From Lentimicrobium sp. (GTDB taxonomy: Bacteria > Bacteroidota > Bacteroidia > Bacteroidales > Lentimicrobiaceae), in contig JAHYJC010000012.1 in NCBI GenBank assembly GCA_019429275.1, forward strand, positions 1-64,000: a DNA stretch of 64,000 nt, written 5' to 3'. The notes under the pieces are model-generated. The model worked only from the letters and a program-made list of their open reading frames with translations. It had not been told where the DNA came from and ran no database searches. Positions 19,214 to 28,150 of the stretch are shown here, in pieces. Every line of letters begins with the position of its first letter. Position 1 is the stretch's first letter. Made by a program: the position numbers and the translations under genes.

Positions 19214-20132
19214 CAAATTGGGTATAATTCCCGGAAAGGCCTTGTGCTATTCCGGCTTTAGGGAAGGTCAACAGCCCGGAGGTGCGTATCCTGATTATGA
19301 GGAGATTAAAGAGGATCTCCTGCTTCTCAGAAATCACTGGAAATATCTGCGTCTGTTTGATTGCGATGAGCATGCCCAAAAAGTTCTGGATGTGATTGCC
19401 AATGAAAAACTTGACTTCAAAATAATGCTGGGCGCGTATATTGAAGCCGAAATGAACAATTTTAACTGCCCTTGGGGAGGAGTGTATTCTGAAAAACAAC
19501 TCAGAAAAAACCGCAACAGCAATCTTAAAAAGATAGATAAGCTGATTGATTTAGGCAACCGATACCCCAACATCATTTTTTCGCTTTCGGTTGGCAATGA
19601 AGCATGCGTTGAATGGACTGACCATTATGTTCCGGAGAGCAGGGTGCTGGAATATGTAAGGAAAGTCAAAGCCAAAGCAGAACAACCGGTTACTTTCTGC
19701 GAAAATTATGCACCCTGGATTTTAAAATTGGAAAAATTGGCCGCTGAGGTTGATTTTATTTCCATTCACACCTATCCCGTCTGGGAATACAAGCACATTG
19801 ACGAGTCACTTGACTATTCAAAAGAAAACTACCGATCGGTTGCCAATAAATATCCTGACAAGCCTGTAATAATTACTGAAGCTGGTTGGGCAACCAATTC
19901 GAACGGAAGAGGAATTAATCCTCAACATGTAAATGAAGAGTTTCAGAAAACCTATTTTGAAAAACTCATGGAATGGGTCGAAAGCGAAAATATTCTTGCT
20001 TTCTTTTTTGAAGCTTTTGATGAATCATGGAAAGGATCATCAGAACCTCTGGAACCCGAGAAGCACTGGGGACTTTTCAAAATTGACAGAACACCGAAAA
20101 TGGCTGTCAAGAATTTTATGCAAAGTGAATAA
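19194..20132 (+). CDS. GH17-like protein without signal peptide (predicted cytosolic), overlapping the upstream GH17
   Basis: SVGNEACVEW and IITEAGWATNS; EAFDESWKGSSEPLEPEKHWGLF. Confidence 0.78.
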   Translation: MSMNIFNKLGIIPGKALCYSGFREGQQPGGAYPDYEEIKEDLLLLRNHWKYLRLFDCDEHAQKVLDVIANEKLDFKIMLGAYIEAEMNNFNCPWGGVYSEKQLRKNRNSNLKKIDKLIDLGNRYPNIIFSLSVGNEACVEWTDHYVPESRVLEYVRKVKAKAEQPVTFCENYAPWILKLEKLAAEVDFISIHTYPVWEYKHIDESLDYSKENYRSVANKYPDKPVIITEAGWATNSNGRGINPQHVNEEFQKTYFEKLMEWVESENILAFFFEAFDESWKGSSEPLEPEKHWGLFKIDRTPKMAVKNFMQSE

Positions 20133-20233
20133 AATTCAGTTAAATATTATCTGTTTTTCTGGTTACATTTTTTTGAAGTCAATGGAGTAGCATACCAATA
20201 GTGTAAACATTTTTTTAATCTAAAACCTAATAA

Positions 20234-22051
20234 ATGATGAAAAAAACTACGATTATTTTATTGATGCTTATTGCATCAGTCAGTTTTGCCCAAAACAATC
20301 CCATCAATTTTGAATCAGGCGGTTTCGGAGCAGGCTGGACATGGACCGTTTTTGAAAACGATGTCAATCCGCCGGTAGAGATAATTTCAAATCCCGATCC
20401 TACAGGCATTAACGCTTCAGCTACCGTTGCCAAATTTACGGCTTTACAAACCGGAAATCCATGGGCCGGATGCGAATCGGCTCACGGAACAACCGATCTG
20501 GGGCCTTTTGTGCTGGATGCTACAAATTCCACCATCAAAATTATGGTCTGGAAATCTGTGATAAGCGATGTCGGAATAAAGTTGGTAGCAGCTACCGGAT
20601 GGGCACTACCGGAGATTAAAGTTGCCAACACACTGATCAATCAGTGGGAAGAACTTACTTTCAATTTCTCAGCTTATTCCAATCCTCCTGGCTCCGAAGG
20701 ACAGTACGACCAGATAGTGATTTTCCCTGATTTTGATTTGTCAGGCAGAACTCAAACCAACATTGTTTACTTCGACAATATCACTTTCAACGAGGCCGGA
20801 TCAACCCCGGGAGAGCCAGGCACTGCTGCTCCAATACCTCCGGTTCGCAATCCTGGTGACGTGATCTCAATTTTCAGCAATGCCTACAGTAATGTTGCCG
20901 GAACCGATTTCAATCCAAACTGGGGTCAGTCTACTGTGGTTAGTTTCCCGCTTATAGAGGGCAACGAAACGATGAGATATGCTAACTTTAATTACCAGGG
21001 CACCCAGTTTGCCTCAGCCCTGAATGCTGCTGAAATGGAATTTCTGCACCTTGATATGTGGACTGCTGATGCCACAAGTGTGAATATTTTCTGCATCAGC
21101 CCGGGACCGGTTGAAGTGCCTTATTCACTGCCCATTACTCCCAATCAATGGGTAAGTCACAACATTCCTATGTCTTCTTTTGCAGGTGTAAATTTATCCG
21201 AGATTATTCAGTTCAAGTTCGATGGAGGTGACGGCTCACAGACCATTTATTTGGATAATATTTACTTCTTTAAAGAGGGTGGTGTTATTGGAGATACTCC
21301 CAGAAACCCGATTGATTTTGAAACTGGCGGCTATGGCGCTGACTGGACATGGACTGTTTTTGAAAACGGGCCGAATGACCCGTTGGGAATCATCCCGAAT
21401 CCCGATCCAAGCGGCATCAATACATCTGCAACAGTAGCCAAATTTGTTGCGCTGCAAAGCGGACAACCCTGGGCAGGCGTTGAATCAGGACATGGTGACA
21501 ACGACCTGGGGCCTTTTGTACTCGATGCAACCAATTCAGTTGTCAAAATCAAGGTTTGGAAGCCCGTGATCAGCGATGTGGGTATTAAACTGGTGGCAGC
21601 AACCGGCTGGGCTCAGCCTGAAATCAAAGTAGCAAACACCCTGATCAATCAATGGGAAGAGCTTACTTTCGATTTCTCAGCCTATCCCAATCCTCCGGGT
21701 TCTGAGGGTATGTACGATCAGATCGTGATTTTCCCTGATTTCAATCTGGCTGGCAGAACCCAGGACAATGTGATTTATTTCGACCACATTACATTTAATC
21801 AACTGATGAACACCAACAATCTGACTACCACTGGTCGTATTTTGGTTTATCCTAATCCTGTACAAGCCGGTGAACAGATAAACCTTGGCGCCAATGTTGA
21901 GCAATTCGACTTGATAGACATGAGCGGAAGATTGATGTCTTCGGCAAACACTTCTTTTATTGATACTGAAATGCTTGGCAAGGGAATCTATATTTTAAGA
22001 ATTTTCACCAAAAACGGTAATATTCAAACTCAAAAACTAATTGTAAAATAA
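20234..22051 (+). CDS. Secreted non-catalytic, multi-module carbohydrate-binding-like protein with T9SS C-terminal sorting domain
   Basis: Signal peptide; near-identical modules (NPINFESGG.. and NPIDFETGG..) flanking a DVISIFSNAY module; C-term ILVYPNPVQAGEQINLG..GIYILRIFTKNGNIQTQKLIVK. Confidence 0.8.
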   Translation: MMKKTTIILLMLIASVSFAQNNPINFESGGFGAGWTWTVFENDVNPPVEIISNPDPTGINASATVAKFTALQTGNPWAGCESAHGTTDLGPFVLDATNSTIKIMVWKSVISDVGIKLVAATGWALPEIKVANTLINQWEELTFNFSAYSNPPGSEGQYDQIVIFPDFDLSGRTQTNIVYFDNITFNEAGSTPGEPGTAAPIPPVRNPGDVISIFSNAYSNVAGTDFNPNWGQSTVVSFPLIEGNETMRYANFNYQGTQFASALNAAEMEFLHLDMWTADATSVNIFCISPGPVEVPYSLPITPNQWVSHNIPMSSFAGVNLSEIIQFKFDGGDGSQTIYLDNIYFFKEGGVIGDTPRNPIDFETGGYGADWTWTVFENGPNDPLGIIPNPDPSGINTSATVAKFVALQSGQPWAGVESGHGDNDLGPFVLDATNSVVKIKVWKPVISDVGIKLVAATGWAQPEIKVANTLINQWEELTFDFSAYPNPPGSEGMYDQIVIFPDFNLAGRTQDNVIYFDHITFNQLMNTNNLTTTGRILVYPNPVQAGEQINLGANVEQFDLIDMSGRLMSSANTSFIDTEMLGKGIYILRIFTKNGNIQTQKLIVK

Positions 22052-22073
22052 TTTACTGTTTTTTTATATCTTT

Positions 22074-22101
22074 AAGCCGTCTATAACAAGACGGCTTTTT
22101 T
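22074..22101 (+). terminator. Rho-independent terminator
   Basis: AAGCCGTC-tataacaa-GACGGCTT followed by a T-run. Confidence 0.88.
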
Positions 22102-22125
22102 TAACTTGCTCAAATCCTGATCTGA

Positions 22126-24822
22126 TTGAAAACAAGGGCAATTTTTCTATTGTTGCTGATTTTTGGAACTCTTGCAATTTTCGCCCAGTCGTTTCCGGAA
22201 AAAGGCGTACCCCTGCTTCAGAATTACACTCCGTCTCAATATCAGAATAAAGGTAAGATATGGGATATACAGAGTGCACCCAATGGCATAGTATATATGG
22301 CTGCCGATAAAGGGTTGATTGAGTTCGATGGAAAAACCTGGAACAGCTTTAAGGGAAGCAATGGATTCACCCGATCGTTGCTGATTGTCAATGATTCACT
22401 ACTCTACTCTGGATCTGATTTAGACTTTGGTGTTTGGAAAAGAAACAAATATCAAAGTTTTGATTATACCTCATTGTATCCTTTCAAAGAAGACATTTCT
22501 GATATTAATGAAGAATTCTGGGGCGTTTACCAGGTCAACGATAATGTGCTGTTTTCGTCTTCTAAAAACATATATGTTTATAAAAACCAGCATTTTACTA
22601 AAATTTCAGCACCCAATAGTTTCACCGGAGGTTTTACTGTAAATGATTCTTTGTATTTTGCTGATAAAAAGTCTGGTCTTTATCTTTTTGATGGTCTTGC
22701 GCTTAAACAGGTTTTAAGCTTCCCGCCAGAGGTGGATTTCGAGCTGGCAGGTATTTATCATCTTCCCAGGGGAACCCTTTTAGTTACTAAAAATTCAGGG
22801 TTGTATCTTTTTTCATCAGGAAAACTGAGCCTCATTGATAATGCTGTAACTCAAAAGTTAACAGCTGCAAAGGTTTTTAGTTTTGAACCCCTTGGCGATA
22901 AGTATCTGGCTTTTGGAACAATCCTTAAGGGGCTGTACATTACTGATTTAAACGGAAGGATAATTCATCAGATTAATAAAAATAAAGGCTTGCCCAACAA
23001 CACCATCCTCAGCCTTCACTATAGCCCTGCAGGAAAGCTATGGTTGGGGATGGATTATGGAGTCACAGCCATTGACCTTCAAAAAAAAATCACCACTTTC
23101 TATGATTTCAGAGGAGATTTTGGTACCGCTTCATCTGCCCTGGTTTCCAATAGAATCTTTTATCTGGGCGCCAATCAGGGTTTGTATAAATCCACCTGGA
23201 ATGACCTGAACAATGATTCAGAATACAACAAGTTCCAGCTAATTTCCGGAAGCGAGGGGCAGGTTTGGTGTTTGGAAGAAATTGATAAAACTATTCTTTT
23301 TGGACATGATCAGGGTTTGTATAGACTGAGCGGAAACAGCGTTCAAAAGATAAGCAGTGTGCCAGGTGTATGGACAATAGTGCCTTATAAAGAGTATTTG
23401 CTTACAGGCAATTACAATGGTATTTCCATCTTTAAAAAAACCGGCAATGGTTGGACTTTTCTTAAGAAAATGGAGCTGATATTAGGGTCGTGTAATCAGG
23501 TAATCGTCGAAAAGGAAAACATTTTATGGGTTAACATCCCCAATTTTGGCATCATCAGAGCCGTTTTAGACAACAACCTTTACCCAACAGAGCGCTTGAT
23601 AATCAAAGAGATGGAATTTGAGGGAGATAATCCGTTCCTTTTGCAAAGCGACACAGGGATGCATCTGGTGACCGACAAATTTCAATTCACTTTCAGTTCA
23701 TCAGAAAAAAAATTCCTTAAAAAGGCAGAAGTCATGCCTCAGCCTGAAATCGAAGGTCTGTTAACAGGTATTTATCAACCCAGGGCAATACATCAGGATT
23801 ACGAATTTTACCCTGTTTACAATGGCTTTGCTTTAAAATATTTGAGGTCTGACGGCGATAAAAAACCGGAAAACTTTGCAATTAATGTCAGAAAAATTAT
23901 TGCAATGGGTAATCATCCGGAAACCACCGTTTTTTATCCGGGAGCAACCATTCCCTTCAGGCAAAATAATTTAAAAATTGAGTGTATTGTTCCGAATCAG
24001 GACAAGGTTTTGTATCAGTATAAACTCAGCGAATCAGGCAAATGGAGCAACTGGAATCCAGATAATATTATCAGTTTTTTCAATCTGAAACAGGGGAAAT
24101 ACACTCTTTTTATAAAGGCCACAGTGAATGGAGACTTGACAGAAACCCAAACTATAAGTTTTAGGATTCAAGCCCCCTGGTATTTAACGTGGTATGCATT
24201 TCTGTCATATTTTTTGGTGGTTGCTTTTATTATTTTTGGGATAAGGGCGTTGCAAAAACTATCATTAAAAAAACAAAGAAAACTGCATTTAATTAAAGAA
24301 CAACGCTCATTGCGCGAACAAGCCGAAAAATACAGGCAGAAAGCTGTTCAGTTGGAGCAGGATCACTTGAAAGAAGAATACAATAAACTAAAACAACAAT
24401 TAAGAACCAAAACCATTGAGTTGGCATGCAAGGCCAGGGTTGATGAAGAGAAAAACCGTGTGTTGCTTTCGTTAAAAGAAAAATTTGAACGTATTCAAAA
24501 AGAACCTGGCCTTGTAAAAATAATGTTAAATGAAATTAACCGAATCCTTGAGTCTTCAATCGACACAGAGGTCAATGCCTTTGAAATTCAGATAGATGAA
24601 CTGCATCAGGAGTTTTACAGAAAATTAAAAACCAGTTACCCGGGCCTGTCTAATCACGATTTACGATTGTGTGCTTATTTGAAAATCGGATTGAATTCAA
24701 AAGAAATTGCTGATATCCTGAACATTCTGCCATCGAGTGCATTTATAAGCCGTTCGCGCCTGAGAAAAAAACTCAACATAAATGCCGATGAGGATTTGTA
24801 TGAATTTCTAAACTCGATATAA
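22126..24822 (+). CDS. Membrane-spanning ligand-binding regulator: periplasmic beta-propeller (Reg_prop) + Y_Y_Y domain + TM + coiled coil + LuxR-type HTH; no kinase domain
   Basis: GKIWDIQSAPNGIVYMAADKGLIEFDG..GLPNNTILSLHYSPAGKLWLGMDYGV propeller motifs; TM WYAFLSYFLVVAFIIFGI; C-term LSNHDLRLCAYLKIGLNSKEIADILNILPSSAFISRSRLRKKL; TTG start. Confidence 0.85.
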   Translation: MKTRAIFLLLLIFGTLAIFAQSFPEKGVPLLQNYTPSQYQNKGKIWDIQSAPNGIVYMAADKGLIEFDGKTWNSFKGSNGFTRSLLIVNDSLLYSGSDLDFGVWKRNKYQSFDYTSLYPFKEDISDINEEFWGVYQVNDNVLFSSSKNIYVYKNQHFTKISAPNSFTGGFTVNDSLYFADKKSGLYLFDGLALKQVLSFPPEVDFELAGIYHLPRGTLLVTKNSGLYLFSSGKLSLIDNAVTQKLTAAKVFSFEPLGDKYLAFGTILKGLYITDLNGRIIHQINKNKGLPNNTILSLHYSPAGKLWLGMDYGVTAIDLQKKITTFYDFRGDFGTASSALVSNRIFYLGANQGLYKSTWNDLNNDSEYNKFQLISGSEGQVWCLEEIDKTILFGHDQGLYRLSGNSVQKISSVPGVWTIVPYKEYLLTGNYNGISIFKKTGNGWTFLKKMELILGSCNQVIVEKENILWVNIPNFGIIRAVLDNNLYPTERLIIKEMEFEGDNPFLLQSDTGMHLVTDKFQFTFSSSEKKFLKKAEVMPQPEIEGLLTGIYQPRAIHQDYEFYPVYNGFALKYLRSDGDKKPENFAINVRKIIAMGNHPETTVFYPGATIPFRQNNLKIECIVPNQDKVLYQYKLSESGKWSNWNPDNIISFFNLKQGKYTLFIKATVNGDLTETQTISFRIQAPWYLTWYAFLSYFLVVAFIIFGIRALQKLSLKKQRKLHLIKEQRSLREQAEKYRQKAVQLEQDHLKEEYNKLKQQLRTKTIELACKARVDEEKNRVLLSLKEKFERIQKEPGLVKIMLNEINRILESSIDTEVNAFEIQIDELHQEFYRKLKTSYPGLSNHDLRLCAYLKIGLNSKEIADILNILPSSAFISRSRLRKKLNINADEDLYEFLNSI

Positions 24823-24840
24823 TATCAAAAAACCAGATGA

Positions 24841-25404
24841 TTATCCTTCACTCTGCTTCCTGAAGCAATTTTTCAGATGGTCATCGACCAGCCCCGCTGC
24901 TTGCATAAAGGCATAGCAGATGGTGCTTCCGCAGAAAGTAAAGCCTCGTTTTTTCATGTCTTTTGCCATGGCATCCGATTCAGGACTGGTAGCTGGAATT
25001 TGTTTCAAATCAAACCATTGATTTACAATGGTTTTCCCCCCTGTAAATTGCCAGATATAAGCATCAAAGGAGCCGAACTCTTTCTGAACTTCAAGGAACG
25101 CCCTGGCATTTTTTATAGTTCCCCTTATTTTGGCCCGGTTCCGGATGATGCCGGCATCGTTAAGCAGGCGGTTATAATCATCTTCAGTATAATCAGCAAT
25201 TTTGTCTGCATCAAAGTTATCAAATGCCCTGCGGAAGCCCTCCCTGCGGTGCAGTATTGTCTTCCAGCTTAGTCCGGCCTGAAAGGCATCAAGCACGAGG
25301 AATTCGAATAGTTTTCGATCGTCATGAACAGGAACACCCCATTCCTTGTCGTGGTATTCAATCATCAGCGGGTCATTGCCCGGCCAGGTACATGTGTGGA
25401 TCAT
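24841..25404 (-). CDS. tag: DNA-3-methyladenine glycosylase I
   Basis: CTWPGNDPLMIEYHDKEWGVPVHDDRKLFEFLVLDAFQAGLSWKTIL..GFTFCGSTICYAFMQAAGLVDDH. Confidence 0.95.
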   Translation of the reverse strand: MIHTCTWPGNDPLMIEYHDKEWGVPVHDDRKLFEFLVLDAFQAGLSWKTILHRREGFRRAFDNFDADKIADYTEDDYNRLLNDAGIIRNRAKIRGTIKNARAFLEVQKEFGSFDAYIWQFTGGKTIVNQWFDLKQIPATSPESDAMAKDMKKRGFTFCGSTICYAFMQAAGLVDDHLKNCFRKQSEG

Positions 25405-25448
25405 TTGAAAGTTGGTATTAGATTTTTAGATTTGGTAATAAAAAGACA

Positions 25449-25504
25449 GGGAGACTGGGGGACTGGGGGACAAGGAGACAAGGAGACTGGGGGACAAGGA
25501 GAAA
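25449..25504. repeat. 8-bp tandem array (GGGGGACT / AGGAGACA), 7 units
   Basis: Direct reading of 8-bp periodicity. Confidence 0.9.
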
Positions 25505-25662
25505 GGATTTCGGAGTTCAGAATGGACCCCGGACTTTTATGAAAACAATTGTGTTTCTCTATGTCTTTGCGTCACGGAAGGCTGGTTTTAGCGAGTTTAG
25601 GAAGAATGAAAAAGTAAAACCGTGAATACTCGAATTCATATAATTTAAGACGCCAAAACGTT

Positions 25663-25986
25663 TCAATCTTCAAGTTTGAATATCTTTATAAGGTTTTTGT
25701 TTACTTGTTTAAGAGTTCTGGAATCAACCGTTCCTAGCCGTCCCAAAGCAAGGTCTCTGTCGAGTGTTGCTAATTTTGAGAGTCTTAAAATAGAATCGCG
25801 CTTAAGCCCGTTTGCATCTGAAGGTTTTAGTAGAATGTCATTGCCATCTATCCTGTTGAGTTGGGTTGAAATAAAGGCCAGAGTAATTTCTGTCGGACCG
25901 GTTATCAGCAACAATGCAGGTCTGGTTTTACTGCCTGATAAATCGGAAAACGGAAATGGAATAAGAACAATATCGCCTTTGATCAT
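25663..25986 (-). CDS. PemK/MazF-like type II toxin
   Basis: MIKGDIVLIPFPFSDLSGSKTRPALLL N-terminus; 4-bp overlap with upstream small antitoxin-like ORF. Confidence 0.85.
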   Translation of the reverse strand: MIKGDIVLIPFPFSDLSGSKTRPALLLITGPTEITLAFISTQLNRIDGNDILLKPSDANGLKRDSILRLSKLATLDRDLALGRLGTVDSRTLKQVNKNLIKIFKLED

Positions 25987-26210
25987 TGGTATTTTTCTTT
26001 CAGATCTTCAACAGTATATAAATCCTCTTCATCATTCAGAAAGTAAAACACCTTTGAATCTGAAGTCAGTTTTTCCATCCCTTTAAGCAGAATTTCATCT
26101 TCGTATTTCATAAAAATGAATTCCGCAAAATCGGAGACCTCTTTCACCTTATCAGGAGGAAGTTTCGATAATGTTTTGATGGTTTTCTTTATCAGCGTTT
26201 CGCGTGGCAT
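25983..26210 (-). CDS. Putative antitoxin (DUF2281-like small protein)
   Basis: 75 aa, KTLSKLPPDKVKEVSDFAEFIFMKYEDE; immediately upstream of and overlapping the PemK-like toxin. Confidence 0.72.
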   Translation of the reverse strand: MPRETLIKKTIKTLSKLPPDKVKEVSDFAEFIFMKYEDEILLKGMEKLTSDSKVFYFLNDEEDLYTVEDLKEKYQ

Positions 26211-26270
26211 TTTTTATGACTTGAGATTTTATTAAACAAAAATACAAAAATAAGTAAGGAGTGGGGAGTC

Positions 26271-27287
26271 TCAATATTGAAAATCAGCGTTTCCAGGCTT
26301 AATGATTCCATTCTCAGTAATAATCCCACTAATCAACTCCGCCGGTGTTACATCAAATGCCGGATTTATGGCTTCAGAACCGGGATTTGTTACTCTTATG
26401 GTATGCATTTTTCCATTGGCATCGGGGCCGGTCTGGTAATGGACCTCAGCGGTGCTCCGTTCCTCGATGATGATATCGCTGCCTTCAAGGGTTTCCGTAT
26501 CAAAAGTGGAAAGTGGTGCTGCAACATAAAAAGGTACGCCAAAATGCTTTGCCACAATGGCTTTTTCAAAAGTCCCGATTTTATTGGCAACATCTCCATT
26601 GGCTGCAATTCGGTCGGCTCCGACAATAATCAGGTCTATCATGCCTTTCGACATAAGGTAAGCCCCGGCATTGTCGGCAACAATTTTATGATCGATTCCT
26701 TCGTTCGCCAGTTCCCATGCAGTCAGCCTTGCCCCCTGGCTGCGGGGTCGGGTTTCATCGGCGTAAACATGTATTTTTTTTCCATTAAGGTGGGCTGTAT
26801 AAATGGGTGAAAGTGCGCTGCCATAGTCAACAAAGCCAAGCCAGCCGGCATTGCAGTGGGTAAGGATGCGGGCGCCATCTTTAATGAGAGCATCACCGAA
26901 TAGGCCGATCTTCCTGGCCGCATCCACATTGGCTTCTGCCAGGTTTTGGGCTTCATCCACAGCGCTCTGCACCGAAATTTTACCGGCTTCAAAAACGCTG
27001 TCCACCGCAAAAAACAGATCTCGGGCGGTTGGGCGGGTTGATCTGATGCGGGCTCGTGCAGTCTCAGGATCTTTACCTTCGGCAAACGCCTGAGCCATTG
27101 CAAAACCAGCAGCAGCACCGATGGCACCGGCCCCTCTTACCGTCATCCGTTCAATGGCTTTGCAGGTTTCTTCGCTGGTGCGAAAACTTTTTATTTCAAA
27201 AGAAAATGGCAGAAGATTCTGATCGATCATTTGAACTTCCTGGCCTTCCATCCAGATGGTGCGGTAATGTTTGTTGCCGACTTTCAT
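26271..27287 (-). CDS. mtnA: S-methyl-5-thioribose-1-phosphate isomerase (start trimmed from the 27326 ORF start)
   Basis: MTVRGAGAIGAAAGFA..TARDLFFAVDSVF..GADRIAANGDVANKIGT; internal Met MKVGNKHYRTIWMEG fits a TACCTTTG box at 27305-27312. Confidence 0.92.
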   Translation of the reverse strand: MKVGNKHYRTIWMEGQEVQMIDQNLLPFSFEIKSFRTSEETCKAIERMTVRGAGAIGAAAGFAMAQAFAEGKDPETARARIRSTRPTARDLFFAVDSVFEAGKISVQSAVDEAQNLAEANVDAARKIGLFGDALIKDGARILTHCNAGWLGFVDYGSALSPIYTAHLNGKKIHVYADETRPRSQGARLTAWELANEGIDHKIVADNAGAYLMSKGMIDLIIVGADRIAANGDVANKIGTFEKAIVAKHFGVPFYVAAPLSTFDTETLEGSDIIIEERSTAEVHYQTGPDANGKMHTIRVTNPGSEAINPAFDVTPAELISGIITENGIIKPGNADFQY

Positions 27288-27304
27288 AAAGTCTGTGTTT
27301 TTTA

Positions 27305-27312
27305 CAAAGGTA
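27305..27312 (-). promoter_or_regulatory. Candidate -7 box TACCTTTG for mtnA (minus strand)
   Basis: Reverse complement of caaaggta; TAnnTTTG match upstream of the trimmed start at 27287. Confidence 0.5.
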
Positions 27313-27324
27313 AATTCAGTATGC

Positions 27325-27370
27325 AAAAAACAAAACAGGGAGGTACGGATATAAAGTACTTCCCTGTTTT
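27325..27370 (-). terminator. Rho-independent terminator for the 27395-27928 gene
   Basis: Minus-strand AAAACAGGGAaGTAC-tttatatcc-GTACcTCCCTGTTTT followed by a T-rich stretch. Confidence 0.85.
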
Positions 27371-27394
27371 GACATAAAACCTTTAAAATAAGGA

Positions 27395-27928
27395 TTATCT
27401 ATTCAGGATATACCTGATAGACAACGCTCCATAACCACCCCTGAACCTGTTATAAGAAGCACCCGGATAATCCCAGGAGTCCAATACAACAATAGTTGGA
27501 GCCCAGTCGAGGCTAAGATTTAAGGGTAGGTCGTCGAAGGAATAATCAAGTCCAAGTACACCTGATAATCCAATCTCATAATAATTATTATAACCAACAT
27601 ATCCATAGTTCCATGTTGTGAATGATCCTCCAAGTCCCCAATACCACCGAAGATTATCAGCAATTTCGAGGGGATAATGTTTCTCCCAGTAGGCTCCTGC
27701 GACAAATCCGCCCCAGCGAATACCACCAAATATATCTACAGCGTTCGATTCAGAAAGAAAGGTTTTGTATGATGCAATAAGACCATACCCAAGTTTTCCG
27801 CCGATGGCTGACTTATAGTCCTGCCCATAAGTGACTGAAACAGCCAAAAATAATGCAAAAAGAGTAATTGCTACTTTTTTCATGTTTGAAAGATTTAAGT
27901 TGAACTTTGGTTTAGGGTGAATTAACAA
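27395..27928 (-). CDS. Small outer-membrane beta-barrel-like secreted protein
   Basis: Signal peptide (VAITLFALFLAVSVTYGQ, probable start MKKVAITLF); repeated amphipathic beta strands; SIRYILNR terminus. Confidence 0.6.
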   Translation of the reverse strand: MLIHPKPKFNLNLSNMKKVAITLFALFLAVSVTYGQDYKSAIGGKLGYGLIASYKTFLSESNAVDIFGGIRWGGFVAGAYWEKHYPLEIADNLRWYWGLGGSFTTWNYGYVGYNNYYEIGLSGVLGLDYSFDDLPLNLSLDWAPTIVVLDSWDYPGASYNRFRGGYGALSIRYILNR

Positions 27929-28150
27929 TTATATTTAAAATCGGGTTCAAAATATTTTCAGTTAAAATCTTAGTTATTTAGTATGCCGGAGTTTTCAGCA
28001 GATAGCCATCGTTTTAGTTAAGCAAATATATGGCTTTTTAAAAAGTCAATACTAAGTATTGATCGGTATTTTTATAAATTTCATCTTTTTCTCGTTCTGC
28101 TGAAAGAATTTGCCTGTTTCCACAACGCAATTTAATTGGTAACGAATAGA

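Noticed and set aside
27288-27326. N-terminal extension of the MtnA ORF to 27326
   Set aside because: It would overlap the TACCTTTG promoter box and the terminator T-run; the internal Met at 27287 matches the conserved MtnA start.
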